Made by a program: the position numbers and the translations under genes
Part shown: positions 7,622 to 16,341 of the stretch, in pieces
Numbering within the stretch: the stretch's first letter is position 1
Layout of the letters: each line of letters opens with the position of its first letter
Assembly (NCBI RefSeq): GCF_001563285.1
Contig: NZ_CP005188.1
Location: forward strand, 3,287,251-3,351,250
Source of the DNA: Sphingobium sp. MI1205
Lineage (GTDB): Bacteria; Pseudomonadota; Alphaproteobacteria; Sphingomonadales; Sphingomonadaceae
Length of the DNA stretch: 64,000 bases
Direction of reading: 5' to 3'
Notes under the pieces: generated by a model
Seen by the model: only the letters and a program-made list of their open reading frames with translations
What the model was told of the DNA's origin: nothing
The model's database searches: none

Positions 7622-10279
7622 TTAGGCTACGATGGCCTTCGGAGCTTGCTCCAAGTCTTTGCGTCGTTCGCTGACCACCTGAGCCTTCTTCCGATGAGTT
7701 GCAATGAAACCTCGCAATTCCATCAGATCCGACTCCATCTGTTTTTTATCCGGCGCGTCGATCTGCTTGGCAGCGGGCTGATCATGACCGGATCGCTCGG
7801 AGGCGCGTTTCATGGCGAAATAAATGATCCGATAGTCTTGATCGTCGATCTCCACCAGCTTGAGGCTTTGCGTTTTGACGTCGGTGCCGAACCGCTCAAC
7901 CACGCCGCCGAGAACTACCTCTTCGACGGCCCGCTCCCAAGTCTCACGCAGGTCCGAATAGAATTGCTTGGCGAGCTTTCTAAGCTCGTCGCTGTCGGGC
8001 GCCAGACTATCGGGAATAGCCTTGAGCTGCGCATCGAGCGCGCGTTCGCGCTCCTTCACTTTCTTCGCGATCCACGGTTGGTCGTCGACCGACACCAGTC
8101 CGAACCCGTTGTTCGATTGCTGGATCAGGCACGGAAGAGCGGGCACCTGCGGTTCGCGATCGGCGCAGGCGCGAAGCACCTCTTGGTAAAAGAGCAGATT
8201 GTGGGTGAAGATGATCACCTGCCGGCCACGCGCAGCCTCGGCGACGAAGCGGTTGGCGACGCGGCGAATGCGCTGATGGTCGAGGCTGGTCACCGGATCA
8301 TCGACGATGATCGCGCCTTTGCTTTCGCTGACATGGGCATCGGCGAGAAAACAGGCGATCGCGAGCGCGCGCTGCTCGCCTTCGCTGAGCACGGTCGATT
8401 TCTTGACCTTGCTCGCACTGTCGAGCGCCATTTCAAAGAAGCTTTTGCCCGATGCGCTTTGCTCCGTGAAGCGTAGTGGCACATGCTCGATCCCCAGCGA
8501 CAAGATTTCCCGCTGAATGCGTCCGCTGAGCTCCGGCGTGACAAGCTCGCCGCGCAACGACGATGCGAGCAGCGAGATCGGGCGCGTATTGAGTGCCGCA
8601 ACGCAGGCCAGATAGCGATGCCGGTCGGCAAGACCGTCGCGCCGAGCAACCATGAGATCAAGGCAACCAGCGAGCGCCTCGCGATCCCGCAATTCTAGCT
8701 CCAGCGCGATCGCCGCCTGATCCACGCCAGCACCCTGTTCGAGCGCGTCGGCGCGCGCCGCCAAGTTTTCGGCCGCCTGCTGCAGCGTGAAGATCGGCGC
8801 GATCACCGGCAGATCAGTCACGGCAGGACCGCCCTCAAGGTGCGCAATCAGGGCGTCACGGTGCTGGCGCAGCGCTTGGCTGGCCGCTGCCGCATTGTCG
8901 GCGATCGCTCGGAGTGCGTCGTCGTGGTCGCGATGTTCGGCAAGCGCCTGGCGCACCTGATCATCGGTGTCGATGTCCAGGCCGCGCAGCAAGGCCACAC
9001 GGCCCTCGACCTCGCCCCTGGCCAAGTCGAGCGCGGCGGCCGCCTCGCCGGCGACATAGGCATCGAATGCATTCATGCGGTCGCGAGCAACTTCGTCCAG
9101 CGGACGCTGGCACAGCATACAGGGATCGCCGACTTCGAACGCACCGTCTTCGGGCACGATATCGGCCTCAACGGCGAATTGCCGGGCAAGCTGAAAGAGC
9201 GTGTGCCAGGTCTCGCTGCCCGTCGCTGCAATCGGAAAGCGGCCGACTTGCTCGGCCGCAAAGGCCTCCGCCGCGGCGCGGGCGCGACCGAGTGCCTGAA
9301 GCAATTCCGCGTCGCGGTCGAACTGGGGCCGGCCGAGCGGGACAATGGTCGCGATTTCCTTGTTGACGATCGTCGTCGCTGCGTCGCCGAGCCGTCGCAA
9401 GGTTCGCGCCTGTGCGGCAGGTCCGGATGCGATCTGGCGGCGTACCTCCGCGAGCCGGGCAGCAGCATCCTCATCCCACCGAGCAGCCTCGCGCAATTGC
9501 TCAGCCGTGGGGAGCCGAGCGAGCGGCGTCGCCGTGGTCAACATCCCGACCAGCGCGCCCGCGGTTGTCGTCTGCCCGAACTGGACGGCAATCGCGCCGC
9601 CATGCGTGGCGGTCAGTTGGTCAGAAACGCTTTGGCAGCGTTCGGCTGCAAGACCGTAGAGCTGGCCCAGGATCGTGAGACACCGCACCTCGGGCGGCAG
9701 AAAGAGGATCTCGGTCTTGTCCTCGACATAAAGCCTGGCATTGGCCGTATCGAGGAAGGTCATCTGCGTACACGCGCCGGGCAAATCCGACCCTTCGACC
9801 CAGTGATGCGATACCGGGTCGGCGTCACCCGTCTTGACGGAAAAACTGACCTCCGGCGGCCCTTCGCTGGCCGGCGCGAAGACATTGCCTTGAAGCATGA
9901 TCGGAACTCGGGACGTGCAGAGCCGACGCGCAGCACGGGCATAGCCGCTTTTTCCCGATCCGTTTTCCCCGAAGATGATGGTCAGGCCGTCGAGCGCAAA
10001 TTTGAGCTCCTGACCCGAAGCGAGCCGATCGACATGGTCGAGCGGACCGATCGAGCACAGCAAGGACGTCTCGACGGCGTCGCCGGCGATCACAAGACAG
10101 CCTTCATCGAAGGCGAGGCATTCGGGTTTACCTGCCGTGACGATGCCCTTGGCGGCCTGGACGCGAATCGCGACGGCCTCGGCGTCTTCCGCCGTTGCGA
10201 CGCCGGAGATGGCGGCGCGATGCAGCGCGTCGCCTATCCAGCGCTCTTGCTCCGCGACCCAGTCTTGCAGCTTCCCCAC
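7622..10279 (-). CDS. SMC/ABC-type ATPase with zinc hook, RloC/PrrC-like candidate anticodon nuclease
   Basis: This 885-residue protein has Walker A GENGSGKS at 104-111, a zinc-hook CMLC at 387-390 inside a helical, coiled-coil-prone middle, signature LSEGEQRALA at 631-640, Walker B GAIIVDDP at 655-662 and a switch histidine at 693 (IIFTHN). The layout fits the AAA_13 group that includes RloC and PrrC. In the tail, R778-ETW-E782 followed by H832 resembles the Arg-Glu-His triad of those tRNA anticodon nucleases, although the spacing from Arg to His is longer than in PrrC. No hsd restriction genes are adjacent; RloC acts without them. It converges with jetD and is separated from fic by 85 bases. 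Confidence 0.6.
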   Translation of the reverse strand: MGKLQDWVAEQERWIGDALHRAAISGVATAEDAEAVAIRVQAAKGIVTAGKPECLAFDEGCLVIAGDAVETSLLCSIGPLDHVDRLASGQELKFALDGLTIIFGENGSGKSGYARAARRLCTSRVPIMLQGNVFAPASEGPPEVSFSVKTGDADPVSHHWVEGSDLPGACTQMTFLDTANARLYVEDKTEILFLPPEVRCLTILGQLYGLAAERCQSVSDQLTATHGGAIAVQFGQTTTAGALVGMLTTATPLARLPTAEQLREAARWDEDAAARLAEVRRQIASGPAAQARTLRRLGDAATTIVNKEIATIVPLGRPQFDRDAELLQALGRARAAAEAFAAEQVGRFPIAATGSETWHTLFQLARQFAVEADIVPEDGAFEVGDPCMLCQRPLDEVARDRMNAFDAYVAGEAAAALDLARGEVEGRVALLRGLDIDTDDQVRQALAEHRDHDDALRAIADNAAAASQALRQHRDALIAHLEGGPAVTDLPVIAPIFTLQQAAENLAARADALEQGAGVDQAAIALELELRDREALAGCLDLMVARRDGLADRHRYLACVAALNTRPISLLASSLRGELVTPELSGRIQREILSLGIEHVPLRFTEQSASGKSFFEMALDSASKVKKSTVLSEGEQRALAIACFLADAHVSESKGAIIVDDPVTSLDHQRIRRVANRFVAEAARGRQVIIFTHNLLFYQEVLRACADREPQVPALPCLIQQSNNGFGLVSVDDQPWIAKKVKERERALDAQLKAIPDSLAPDSDELRKLAKQFYSDLRETWERAVEEVVLGGVVERFGTDVKTQSLKLVEIDDQDYRIIYFAMKRASERSGHDQPAAKQIDAPDKKQMESDLMELRGFIATHRKKAQVVSERRKDLEQAPKAIVA

Positions 10280-10364
10280 GCTGATCCTCCACTAGGACAA
10301 TCCGGTGCCCCCGGTGCAATGCCAAATATCATAGATGTCGGCCGACGCCGCGAGCGCGAGCCCC

Positions 10365-11474
10365 TTACTGGCGGATATTGTTCAGCGAATAGCTGGTGCT
10401 TCGCCCGCCGCCCTCGTCGCGCACCAACATGCCTTTTTCAATCAGGTCCTGAATATCGCGAAGTGCCGTGTCAGGCGAGGTGTCTGTGATCTTTGCCCAT
10501 TTCGACGTGTTGAGCTTGCCGACAAAGCCATTGAGCAGCCGGTTGACCATTTCGCGCTGACGATCGTTGATGGGCGTCGCACGATGGCGATCCCAATATT
10601 GCGCTTTGGCGAGGACCGACGCGAGTTCGCGCTCCGCCCCCTCGAAGGCGCGGCCGAGGCAGGCGAGAAACCAGTCCAACCAGCTTGTAATGTCGAGATC
10701 GGCCTTCTGGGCACGCTCCAGCTGGTCATAATAGGCGTTTCGCTCGGCGCGTATCTGGCTCGACATACTGTAGAAGCGCTGCGCGCTCGCCTCCGAGCGC
10801 GCCAGGGCCAGATCGGCGATCGCGCGCGCGATGCGGCCGTTACCGTCCTCGAAGGGATGGATCGTCACGAACCATAAGTGAGCGATTCCGGCCATGATGA
10901 CCGGGTCGATGTCGTGCGGCGTCTCGAACCAGTCGAGGAACGCTGTCATCTCTGCATCGACCTGCGGTGCCGGCGTCGCCTGGAAATGGACCTTCTCGCG
11001 TCCCACTGGTCCTGAAACAACCTGCATCGGGCCGTTCTCGTCGGTGCGCCATGCGCCGACGGTGATGGCGGACATGCCGCTTCGACCGGTCGGGAACATC
11101 GCGGCGTGCCAAGCGAACAGGCGATCGGCGGTCAGCGGTGTTGCGTAATTTTGCGTGGCGTCGAGCATCATCTCAACGACGCCTTCGACATGCCGGTCAG
11201 CCGACACCAGCCCGGCGATATCCATTCCCAGTCTCCGGGCGATCGAAGAGCGGACCTGGTTCTTGTCGAGATGTTCCCCTTCGATCTCACTGGACTTGAG
11301 GACCGTTTCGGTCAGAGTCGCGAGCACGGCTTCGCTGCGCGATTCGAAGCCGAGAGCGCTCATGCGCCCGAGTAGCAGACCTTGGCGATGACGGACCGAA
11401 GCCAGCTTGGTGGCGAGCGCGTCGGTGTTCCAACGAAATGTCGGCCATTCAGGTCGTTCGTAGATATAAACCAT
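10365..11474 (-). CDS. Fic family protein (AMP transferase type) with C-terminal winged helix
   Basis: This 369-residue protein has the Fic motif HPFEDGNGRIARAI with its histidine at about 206, and an N-terminal inhibitory motif SSEIEG at about 61-66 of the S-x3-E-G type. It is therefore an intrinsically auto-inhibited class II Fic enzyme, predicted to transfer AMP from ATP to a target protein. The last 60 residues (DTALRDIQDLIEKGML, GRSTSYSL) look like a winged helix that could bind DNA. The ATG at 11474 has AAGGA ten bases upstream, and its start lies inside an operator-like palindrome, suggesting autoregulation. Confidence 0.8.
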   Translation of the reverse strand: MVYIYERPEWPTFRWNTDALATKLASVRHRQGLLLGRMSALGFESRSEAVLATLTETVLKSSEIEGEHLDKNQVRSSIARRLGMDIAGLVSADRHVEGVVEMMLDATQNYATPLTADRLFAWHAAMFPTGRSGMSAITVGAWRTDENGPMQVVSGPVGREKVHFQATPAPQVDAEMTAFLDWFETPHDIDPVIMAGIAHLWFVTIHPFEDGNGRIARAIADLALARSEASAQRFYSMSSQIRAERNAYYDQLERAQKADLDITSWLDWFLACLGRAFEGAERELASVLAKAQYWDRHRATPINDRQREMVNRLLNGFVGKLNTSKWAKITDTSPDTALRDIQDLIEKGMLVRDEGGGRSTSYSLNNIRQ

Positions 11475-11573
11475 ATTCGCCGCATCCTTTGCGGCGAATA
11501 TAGACATTATTTGCCGCATCGCAACGGATAATCGCCGCACGCCATGCGGAGAATGGCGGCCCTATTCGCCGCA
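11473..11573. promoter_or_regulatory. Array of operator-like palindromes between fic and the HD-GHKL gene
   Basis: A perfect 12-bp inverted repeat with a 5-nt spacer (ATATTCGCCGCA ... TGCGGCGAATAT) covers 11473-11501 and includes the fic start codon. A second site with the same geometry lies at 11530-11554 (AATCGCCGCA, 5 nt, TGCGGAGAAT). Further half-sites TTTGCCGCA (11510-11518) and ATTCGCCGCA (11564-11573) give right ends spaced 34, 21 and 34 bases apart. This is what a cooperative repressor-binding region looks like. Confidence 0.6.
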
Positions 11574-11720
11574 CTGCTTCGCGGCTGCCAGACGGCGCGC
11601 GGCGTCGCGCGGCTGCGCCAGCGGGGCATATGCCCAAGGCCAAACCGAAATATTCGCAAGTCGAGCCGCTCTTACCGTATTTGCATTGCCGAAAACCGAA
11701 GCTGATGTTCAAACATTCTC

Positions 11721-14264
11721 ATGGCCTTCAAACAAACACCCTTGTGGAAAGCGGCGTTCGAGGAAGCCCGCGACGACGCGACAGCGGACGAGCAGTTGCG
11801 CCTCGCCAAATGCTACGAAGCCATGCGGGAACGTGCTGCTGCGCTTGTGGCGAAAATCGCGACCGACCTGCCGCATATGACGGTCCACAATGTCAGCCAT
11901 CTCGACGCGCTATGGGAGATGGGATCGATCGCGTGCGGCAAGAGCGTCGACCTCAATCCGGCAGAAGCTTTTGTCTTTGGCGGCGCTGTCCTGCTCCACG
12001 ACGCTGCAATGACGCTGGCTGCTTTTCCAGGCGGACTTGAGGAGCTGAAGCAGCAGACCGAGTGGCGCGATCTTCACGCCCGCTACATGACATCGGTCGC
12101 GCCCGACGACGCCAGCGGCGCGGCCGAGGCCGAAAAGCGGGCAACCGCCGATGCCCTTCGACTGCTCCATGCCAAGCAGGCTGAGCATCTGCCGATGATA
12201 TCCTGGCTTGGACCGCATCAACAGCCGATGTTCCTCATCGAAGACCAACAGATCCGCAACTTCTACGGACCCAAGATCGGCAAAATCGCCTTCAGCCACT
12301 GGTGGTCGATCGCAAAGGTCGATCAGGATCTATCCGGCACGCTGGGAGGCCTACCCAATGTCACCAATTGTACGGTCGATCTCTTGAAGGTCGCGTGTCT
12401 TTTGCGGGTTGCCGACGCAATGCACCTCGACCAGCGACGCGCGCCGGCCTTCGAGTTCGCACTTACGCAACCGGAAGGCATCTCGGCCGATCACTGGAAA
12501 TTCCAGGAGCGCATGGCGACGCCCTATGTTCACGGCGATGCCCTGGTTTACACAGCCCAACCGCCTTTCGACGTCAGCCTTACGGAGGCCTGGTGGACCG
12601 CATTCGATGCGTTACAAATGGTCGATCGCGAACTTCGCGACGTCGATAGGGTTTTGCGGGACCGTCAGCGCCAGCCGCTAGCCGTCCGACGGGTCGATGG
12701 CGCACACACGCCGAGCGATCTAGCACGGACCATTGAGACTGTCGGCTGGATGCCGGTCGATACCACCATCCGTGTCACCGACGTCCAGAAGATCGTATCG
12801 ACGCTCGGCGGCAGCAAGCTCTATGGCACGGGGCTTGCCGCGCCCGTTCGCGAATTGATCCAAAATGGACTCGACGCGATCACCGCGCGCCGACGGCTGC
12901 AAAATCGGCCTGATTGGGGCGAGCTGCGCGTCATCCTCCAAAAGCGCGGTGACGACTATTGGCTCTGCTTCGAGGACAATGGCGTCGGCATGTCGCCGCT
13001 CGTGCTGACTGGTCCCTTGATCGATTTCGGCAATTCCTTTTGGCGATCGTCGCTCGCGATCCAGGAATTTCCCGGCCTCGCGTCTGCCGGCATGAGCGCC
13101 CGCGGAAAGTACGGCATTGGCTTCTTCTCGGTGTTCATGCTCGGCGATCAGGTGCGGGTCACCACACGCCGTTTCGATCGGGAAATACAATCGGCGAAGT
13201 TGCTCGAATTTCGCAATGGCCTGGGCTCAAGGCCTAACCTTCGCGACGCCGATCCAAAGGACGTACCGCTCGACGGCGGAACACGTGTCGAAGTTCTGCT
13301 GCGCCCTGATCCGACCGAGCCTGACGGACTCCTTCACGAGAAGGGGTTTGACGAAGGCACGATTCTCAAAATCAAGGATGTGATCGCCGCGATCGCGCCG
13401 GCGTGTGATGTGACGATCTCGGTGTTCGAGGACGACCAACCGGTTGGCGCGATCAAGGCCGGGGACTGGATCGACATCGATACGGCGACCCTGCTCGGCC
13501 GCATCAACGGTGACGAGGACATTTCGTCCAACGTGCAGTCTTGGGCAGAGCTCGCCGCGCTTCGCGACGCGGACGGCAAACTCTATGGCCGGGCGCGTAT
13601 CGATGCCGCGAGCGAATGGTATTCGTCCGGGCTCCTCACTGTCGATGGGCTTGCGGCGGGTAAGATCGGCTTGATCGCCGGGATATTGGTTGGCGTCGAA
13701 ACGACTGCTTCGCGCAATGCGGCAACGCCTATCGTGCCGGCGCCGGTGCTAGCCGCTTGGGCATCGGATCAGGCGATTGCCCTCTGCGATGCGGAGGTGC
13801 CTGATGAGGAAAAGGCCAAGGCCGCCGCGATCGTCCTAGCCTGTGGTGGTGACGTCGCCGATCTGCCGATCATCTACTACCAAGACGAATGGATGAGTTC
13901 GTCTCGGTTCGCGGAGGCGCTCGAGTCGGCCGATCGGCTTGTCCTTCACGAAGGCGCGATCAGCCATGACGACGATGACGAAGTGACGAAACGGGAATTT
14001 GAATCTTCGTTCAAGGCCCACAGTAAGATCGCGCAGACGGTCAACGGCCGCTACACGCGGGTGCAGAGCACGGACTGGATCGTGGCGGTGACACAAGGGC
14101 GCGGCGAGACCCCTCTCCGGGTAATCGAGGCTCTTGTCGAGCAAGTCTGGGGCGAAGCCGAGAGTGATGATGACACGGTCTCGGTCGGCGAATCCAACGG
14201 GACGGATATCTACCGATCGGTGACAGTCTATTCCCGCCCTGACGATGACGAGGAAGCAGACTAG
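11721..14264 (+). CDS. HD-domain plus GHKL (HSP90-like) ATPase fusion, putative defence protein
   Basis: The 847-residue protein joins two enzyme-like halves. Residues about 45-240 carry an HD hydrolase signature: H56/H60 (TVHNVSHLD), the H93-D94 pair (LLHDAAM) and D232 (LRVADAMHLD). Residues about 355-480 form a Bergerat-fold ATPase: N box E378-N382 (RELIQNGLDA), G1 box DNGVGM at 419-424 and G2 box GKYGIGFFSVF at 462-472. The remaining part is an HSP90/MORC-like transducer with an acidic tail. Such HD-GHKL fusions occur in prokaryotic conflict islands; the substrate is unknown. It is divergent from fic across a palindrome-rich region. Confidence 0.7.
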   Translation: MAFKQTPLWKAAFEEARDDATADEQLRLAKCYEAMRERAAALVAKIATDLPHMTVHNVSHLDALWEMGSIACGKSVDLNPAEAFVFGGAVLLHDAAMTLAAFPGGLEELKQQTEWRDLHARYMTSVAPDDASGAAEAEKRATADALRLLHAKQAEHLPMISWLGPHQQPMFLIEDQQIRNFYGPKIGKIAFSHWWSIAKVDQDLSGTLGGLPNVTNCTVDLLKVACLLRVADAMHLDQRRAPAFEFALTQPEGISADHWKFQERMATPYVHGDALVYTAQPPFDVSLTEAWWTAFDALQMVDRELRDVDRVLRDRQRQPLAVRRVDGAHTPSDLARTIETVGWMPVDTTIRVTDVQKIVSTLGGSKLYGTGLAAPVRELIQNGLDAITARRRLQNRPDWGELRVILQKRGDDYWLCFEDNGVGMSPLVLTGPLIDFGNSFWRSSLAIQEFPGLASAGMSARGKYGIGFFSVFMLGDQVRVTTRRFDREIQSAKLLEFRNGLGSRPNLRDADPKDVPLDGGTRVEVLLRPDPTEPDGLLHEKGFDEGTILKIKDVIAAIAPACDVTISVFEDDQPVGAIKAGDWIDIDTATLLGRINGDEDISSNVQSWAELAALRDADGKLYGRARIDAASEWYSSGLLTVDGLAAGKIGLIAGILVGVETTASRNAATPIVPAPVLAAWASDQAIALCDAEVPDEEKAKAAAIVLACGGDVADLPIIYYQDEWMSSSRFAEALESADRLVLHEGAISHDDDDEVTKREFESSFKAHSKIAQTVNGRYTRVQSTDWIVAVTQGRGETPLRVIEALVEQVWGEAESDDDTVSVGESNGTDIYRSVTVYSRPDDDEEAD

Positions 14265-14577
14265 CGCTCCCGCTGCGCATGCTCGATCACGATGCAGCCC
14301 TTGTCAGCAGCGATGTTGGTGTTATTGTTGGTGTCGGCGAACGGACCGTTGAAGTTTGCTGTTTCATTCGAAGTGCTTAGGTCGGACCTACCGGTTCTCT
14401 TCTGGGCACCATTTGTTCTTCCGGGGACGTCCGAGGACGTCCCGAAAATGGCTGAAATCCGGCGCTTTCTGTGCTATCACCGTCCGGTCAAATCCGGGCG
14501 GATACGGCACCAATCGGGAACAATGGGGGTATATCCAAGGGTATCGTTCTCCGTCCTTTTGCAAGGACGATACCTCC
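14265..14577. other. Intergenic region before the integrase fragment
   Basis: No gene is seen. It contains a perfect 8-bp inverted repeat GGGACGTC-CGAG-GACGTCCC at 14424-14443. As the segment directly upstream of a P4-type integrase it is where an attachment site would lie, but I found no matching direct repeat or tRNA end elsewhere in the window. Confidence 0.3.
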
Positions 14578-15042
14578 ATGAGCACCCTCTTCGCCACGAC
14601 CGTAGCCAACGCCAAACCACAGGACCGCGACTATAAGCTGTCCGATGGCGGTGGTCTCTATCTTCTTCTCCGGACCAACGGGGCAAAGCTCTGGCGCCTC
14701 AATTATCGCTATCTCGAGAAACATCGCACGCTCGCCTTCGGCGCATGGCCGGACGTCAGCCCGGCCGACGCGCGTGTCCGACGAGACGAGGCGCGCCGGC
14801 TGATCGCCGCTGGCCTCGATCCCTCGCATGAACAGAAAGTCGCCTTGGCGAAGGCGCGCGTGGAGGAGAACGACACGTTCAAGACGGTCGCACAGGAATG
14901 GATCGCCAAGAACGAGCGCGAAGACATGGCCGAGATCACGCTGAGCAAGATCCGCTGGCTCCTCGACAAGGCCTATCCGAAGATCGACAACCGGCCGATC
15001 GCAAAGATCACCACTACAAGCGTTCGCTTACGAATCGGGTAA
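14578..15042 (+). pseudogene. Truncated P4-type tyrosine integrase (DUF4102 N-terminal domain)
   Basis: The 154-residue frame starts MSTLFATTVANA and has the DUF4102 arm-binding domain (YKLSDGGGLYLLL, GAKLWRLNYRY, FGAWPDVSPADAR) and the beginning of the core-binding domain (AQEWIAKNEREDMAEITLSK). It diverges after NRPIAKIT near 15010 and stops. A full protein is about 400 residues, so the catalytic R-H-R-Y domain is missing. An AAGGA lies 11 bases before the ATG. The element has therefore lost its own recombinase, at least in this copy. Confidence 0.85.
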
Positions 15043-15119
15043 TAGGTCCGTCCATGCCATACCAAGATCGATTATGCCGAAGCCGTCCTGCCAACGACCC
15101 ATGAACGGACGGTGCAAAC

Positions 15120-15320
15120 CGAGAGAGCGTCAATTTCGCCTCAGCCCCTTTCAGGCTTCGATACTGGATCAGTGTCGCACGTCCGACCTTGATGGTTTCG
15201 AGATCGCCCGACTAGATCAGTTCGTAGATGCGCGAACGGCTGAGGTCGGTGATCCGCACTGCGGTTGCCACGCGGACCGTCAGCGGATTCGAGCTCTCGT
15301 TCGACGATGTGATCGATCAT
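15120..15320 (-). pseudogene. Broken excisionase-like HTH gene, end of the trb cluster
   Basis: The ATG at 15320 overlaps the DUF2274 stop (ATGA). After about 17 codons the frame must shift to read VATAVRITDLSRSRIYELI, then an in-frame TAG, then SGDLETIKVGRATLI, which is the winged HTH common at the end of ICE trb operons. With at least one frameshift and one nonsense codon it cannot make the full protein. Confidence 0.65.
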
Positions 15321-15546
15321 CGCGCATCTCGGCTTCTGGCGTCGCGGGCGCGAGCGAAGCCGCGATCCGCCTCAAGGAACGCCGCCAACATGGCCGGCAC
15401 GAGCCCGGCGATCGGCTCTTCTACGCCATAATTCTGGGCGTAGATCGCCGCATAGGCCTGAAGCGCGGCCTGGAGATCAGGCGTGATCGTGATTGCCAGC
15501 CTGACTGGTGTCCGGTCGGGACGTTTCCCAATCTGAGATCGGCCAT
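15317..15546 (-). pseudogene. Frameshifted DUF2274 gene
   Basis: The frame opens MADLRLG from 15546, directly after the trbI stub. It needs a one-base correction to enter DRTPVRLAITITPDLQAALQ and VEEPIAGLVPAMLAAFLEAD, a clear DUF2274 protein, ending at 15317. DUF2274 genes usually sit immediately after trbI, so order and strand are as in an intact ICE and only the reading frame is damaged. A shorter product from an internal start cannot be excluded. Confidence 0.7.
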
Positions 15547-15547
15547 G

Positions 15548-15751
15548 TCAACTTGCCTTTCCACGCCACGGCGCAAGGATCAAATCCCTTGTCACGAGAA
15601 CCCGGACCGGCGCACCGGGACGGATCGTAATCGTCGGTTGGATGTCGAGATTGCGTTGGGTGATCTTCTGCCCATCGTCCTGTGACGTCCAACTGGGGCG
15701 GGCAGCGTCCAGAGTGTTGGCGGGTGTCCTGCTCCGACGAGATCCGGACAT
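15548..15751 (-). pseudogene. trbI: C-terminal stub of TrbI (VirB10-like)
   Basis: The last 40 residues read QKITQRNLDIQPTITIRPG and APVRVLVTRDLILAPW, the conserved end of TrbI/VirB10, the envelope-spanning scaffold of the type IV secretion channel. The upstream 350 or so residues are absent; the 5' part of this frame does not look like TrbI. It is followed in order by DUF2274 and HTH, as in intact trb operons. Confidence 0.7.
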
Positions 15752-15877
15752 TTTGAACCGCCTAGCGATACGCTTTTCAGCTTTAACTGCCAGCGTCGAC
15801 CGAAATGACCGCAGGCGAGGAATATCATTTAATTCGGCCGACGCAGCAAATGCCGTCAGTACCGGAGGGCGCTTCGC
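15752..15877. other. Right-hand boundary of the decayed ICE region
   Basis: These bases show no gene and no clear terminal repeat. They separate the trbI stub from the catabolic cluster, so the junction between mobile and resident DNA probably lies here. Confidence 0.3.
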
Positions 15878-16288
15878 CTATTGTCGATGAAGGTGGCTGA
15901 AGGTGCGGCTCTGGAATAGCCACCCGCCGTCGCGCTTCACGACCACATCCTCGTAGCGGCCGCGATGCCGTAGCGTGGCGCCTTCATAGTCGAACACCTC
16001 GGATGTGTAGGAACGCACCTGCGCGCGATCACCGTCGATCTCAATGCTACCCGGTGTAGCGACGAACACCGTGCCGGGAACATCCTTCATCACCTCGATC
16101 CATTTGGTGACGATCGCATCGCGTCCCTCTACCCGGCCGATGCCGGTGTAGTCGGGCAGCGTCCAGACGCCCTCCTCGGCCCACGTGGCGCCCCATGCTG
16201 CGGAATCCGCCTCGCACACGGCGGAGGCATAGCTTTCGAGCAATTCGCGGATGGCGATGCGATCCTCAATCGGACCTGTGAACGGCAT
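15878..16288 (-). CDS. SnoaL-like / NTF2-fold protein
   Basis: The 136-residue product has the pattern of the nuclear-transport-factor-2-like fold used by small isomerases, dehydratases and ring-hydroxylating dioxygenase beta subunits: an N-terminal helix IEDRIAIRELLESYASAV, WAEEGVWTLP, GRDAI, and C-terminal RYEDVVVKRDGGWLFQSR. A substrate cannot be told from sequence. It is the last gene of a minus-strand group with VOC and LysR genes, which suggests a step in degradation of an aromatic, terpenoid or similar compound. Confidence 0.75.
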   Translation of the reverse strand: MPFTGPIEDRIAIRELLESYASAVCEADSAAWGATWAEEGVWTLPDYTGIGRVEGRDAIVTKWIEVMKDVPGTVFVATPGSIEIDGDRAQVRSYTSEVFDYEGATLRHRGRYEDVVVKRDGGWLFQSRTFSHLHRQ

Positions 16289-16341
16289 GTCAGATACTCC
16301 TCTGGGCTGGGAAAGGGGCCCGCGGCTGGACGGGGTTCGGT

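Noticed and set aside
8840..10489. A 549-codon open frame on the plus strand opposite the ABC ATPase gene
   Set aside because: It is antisense to a protein with complete ATPase motifs, has no homology or ribosome site, and is Arg/Gly-rich as expected for a shadow frame in GC-rich DNA.
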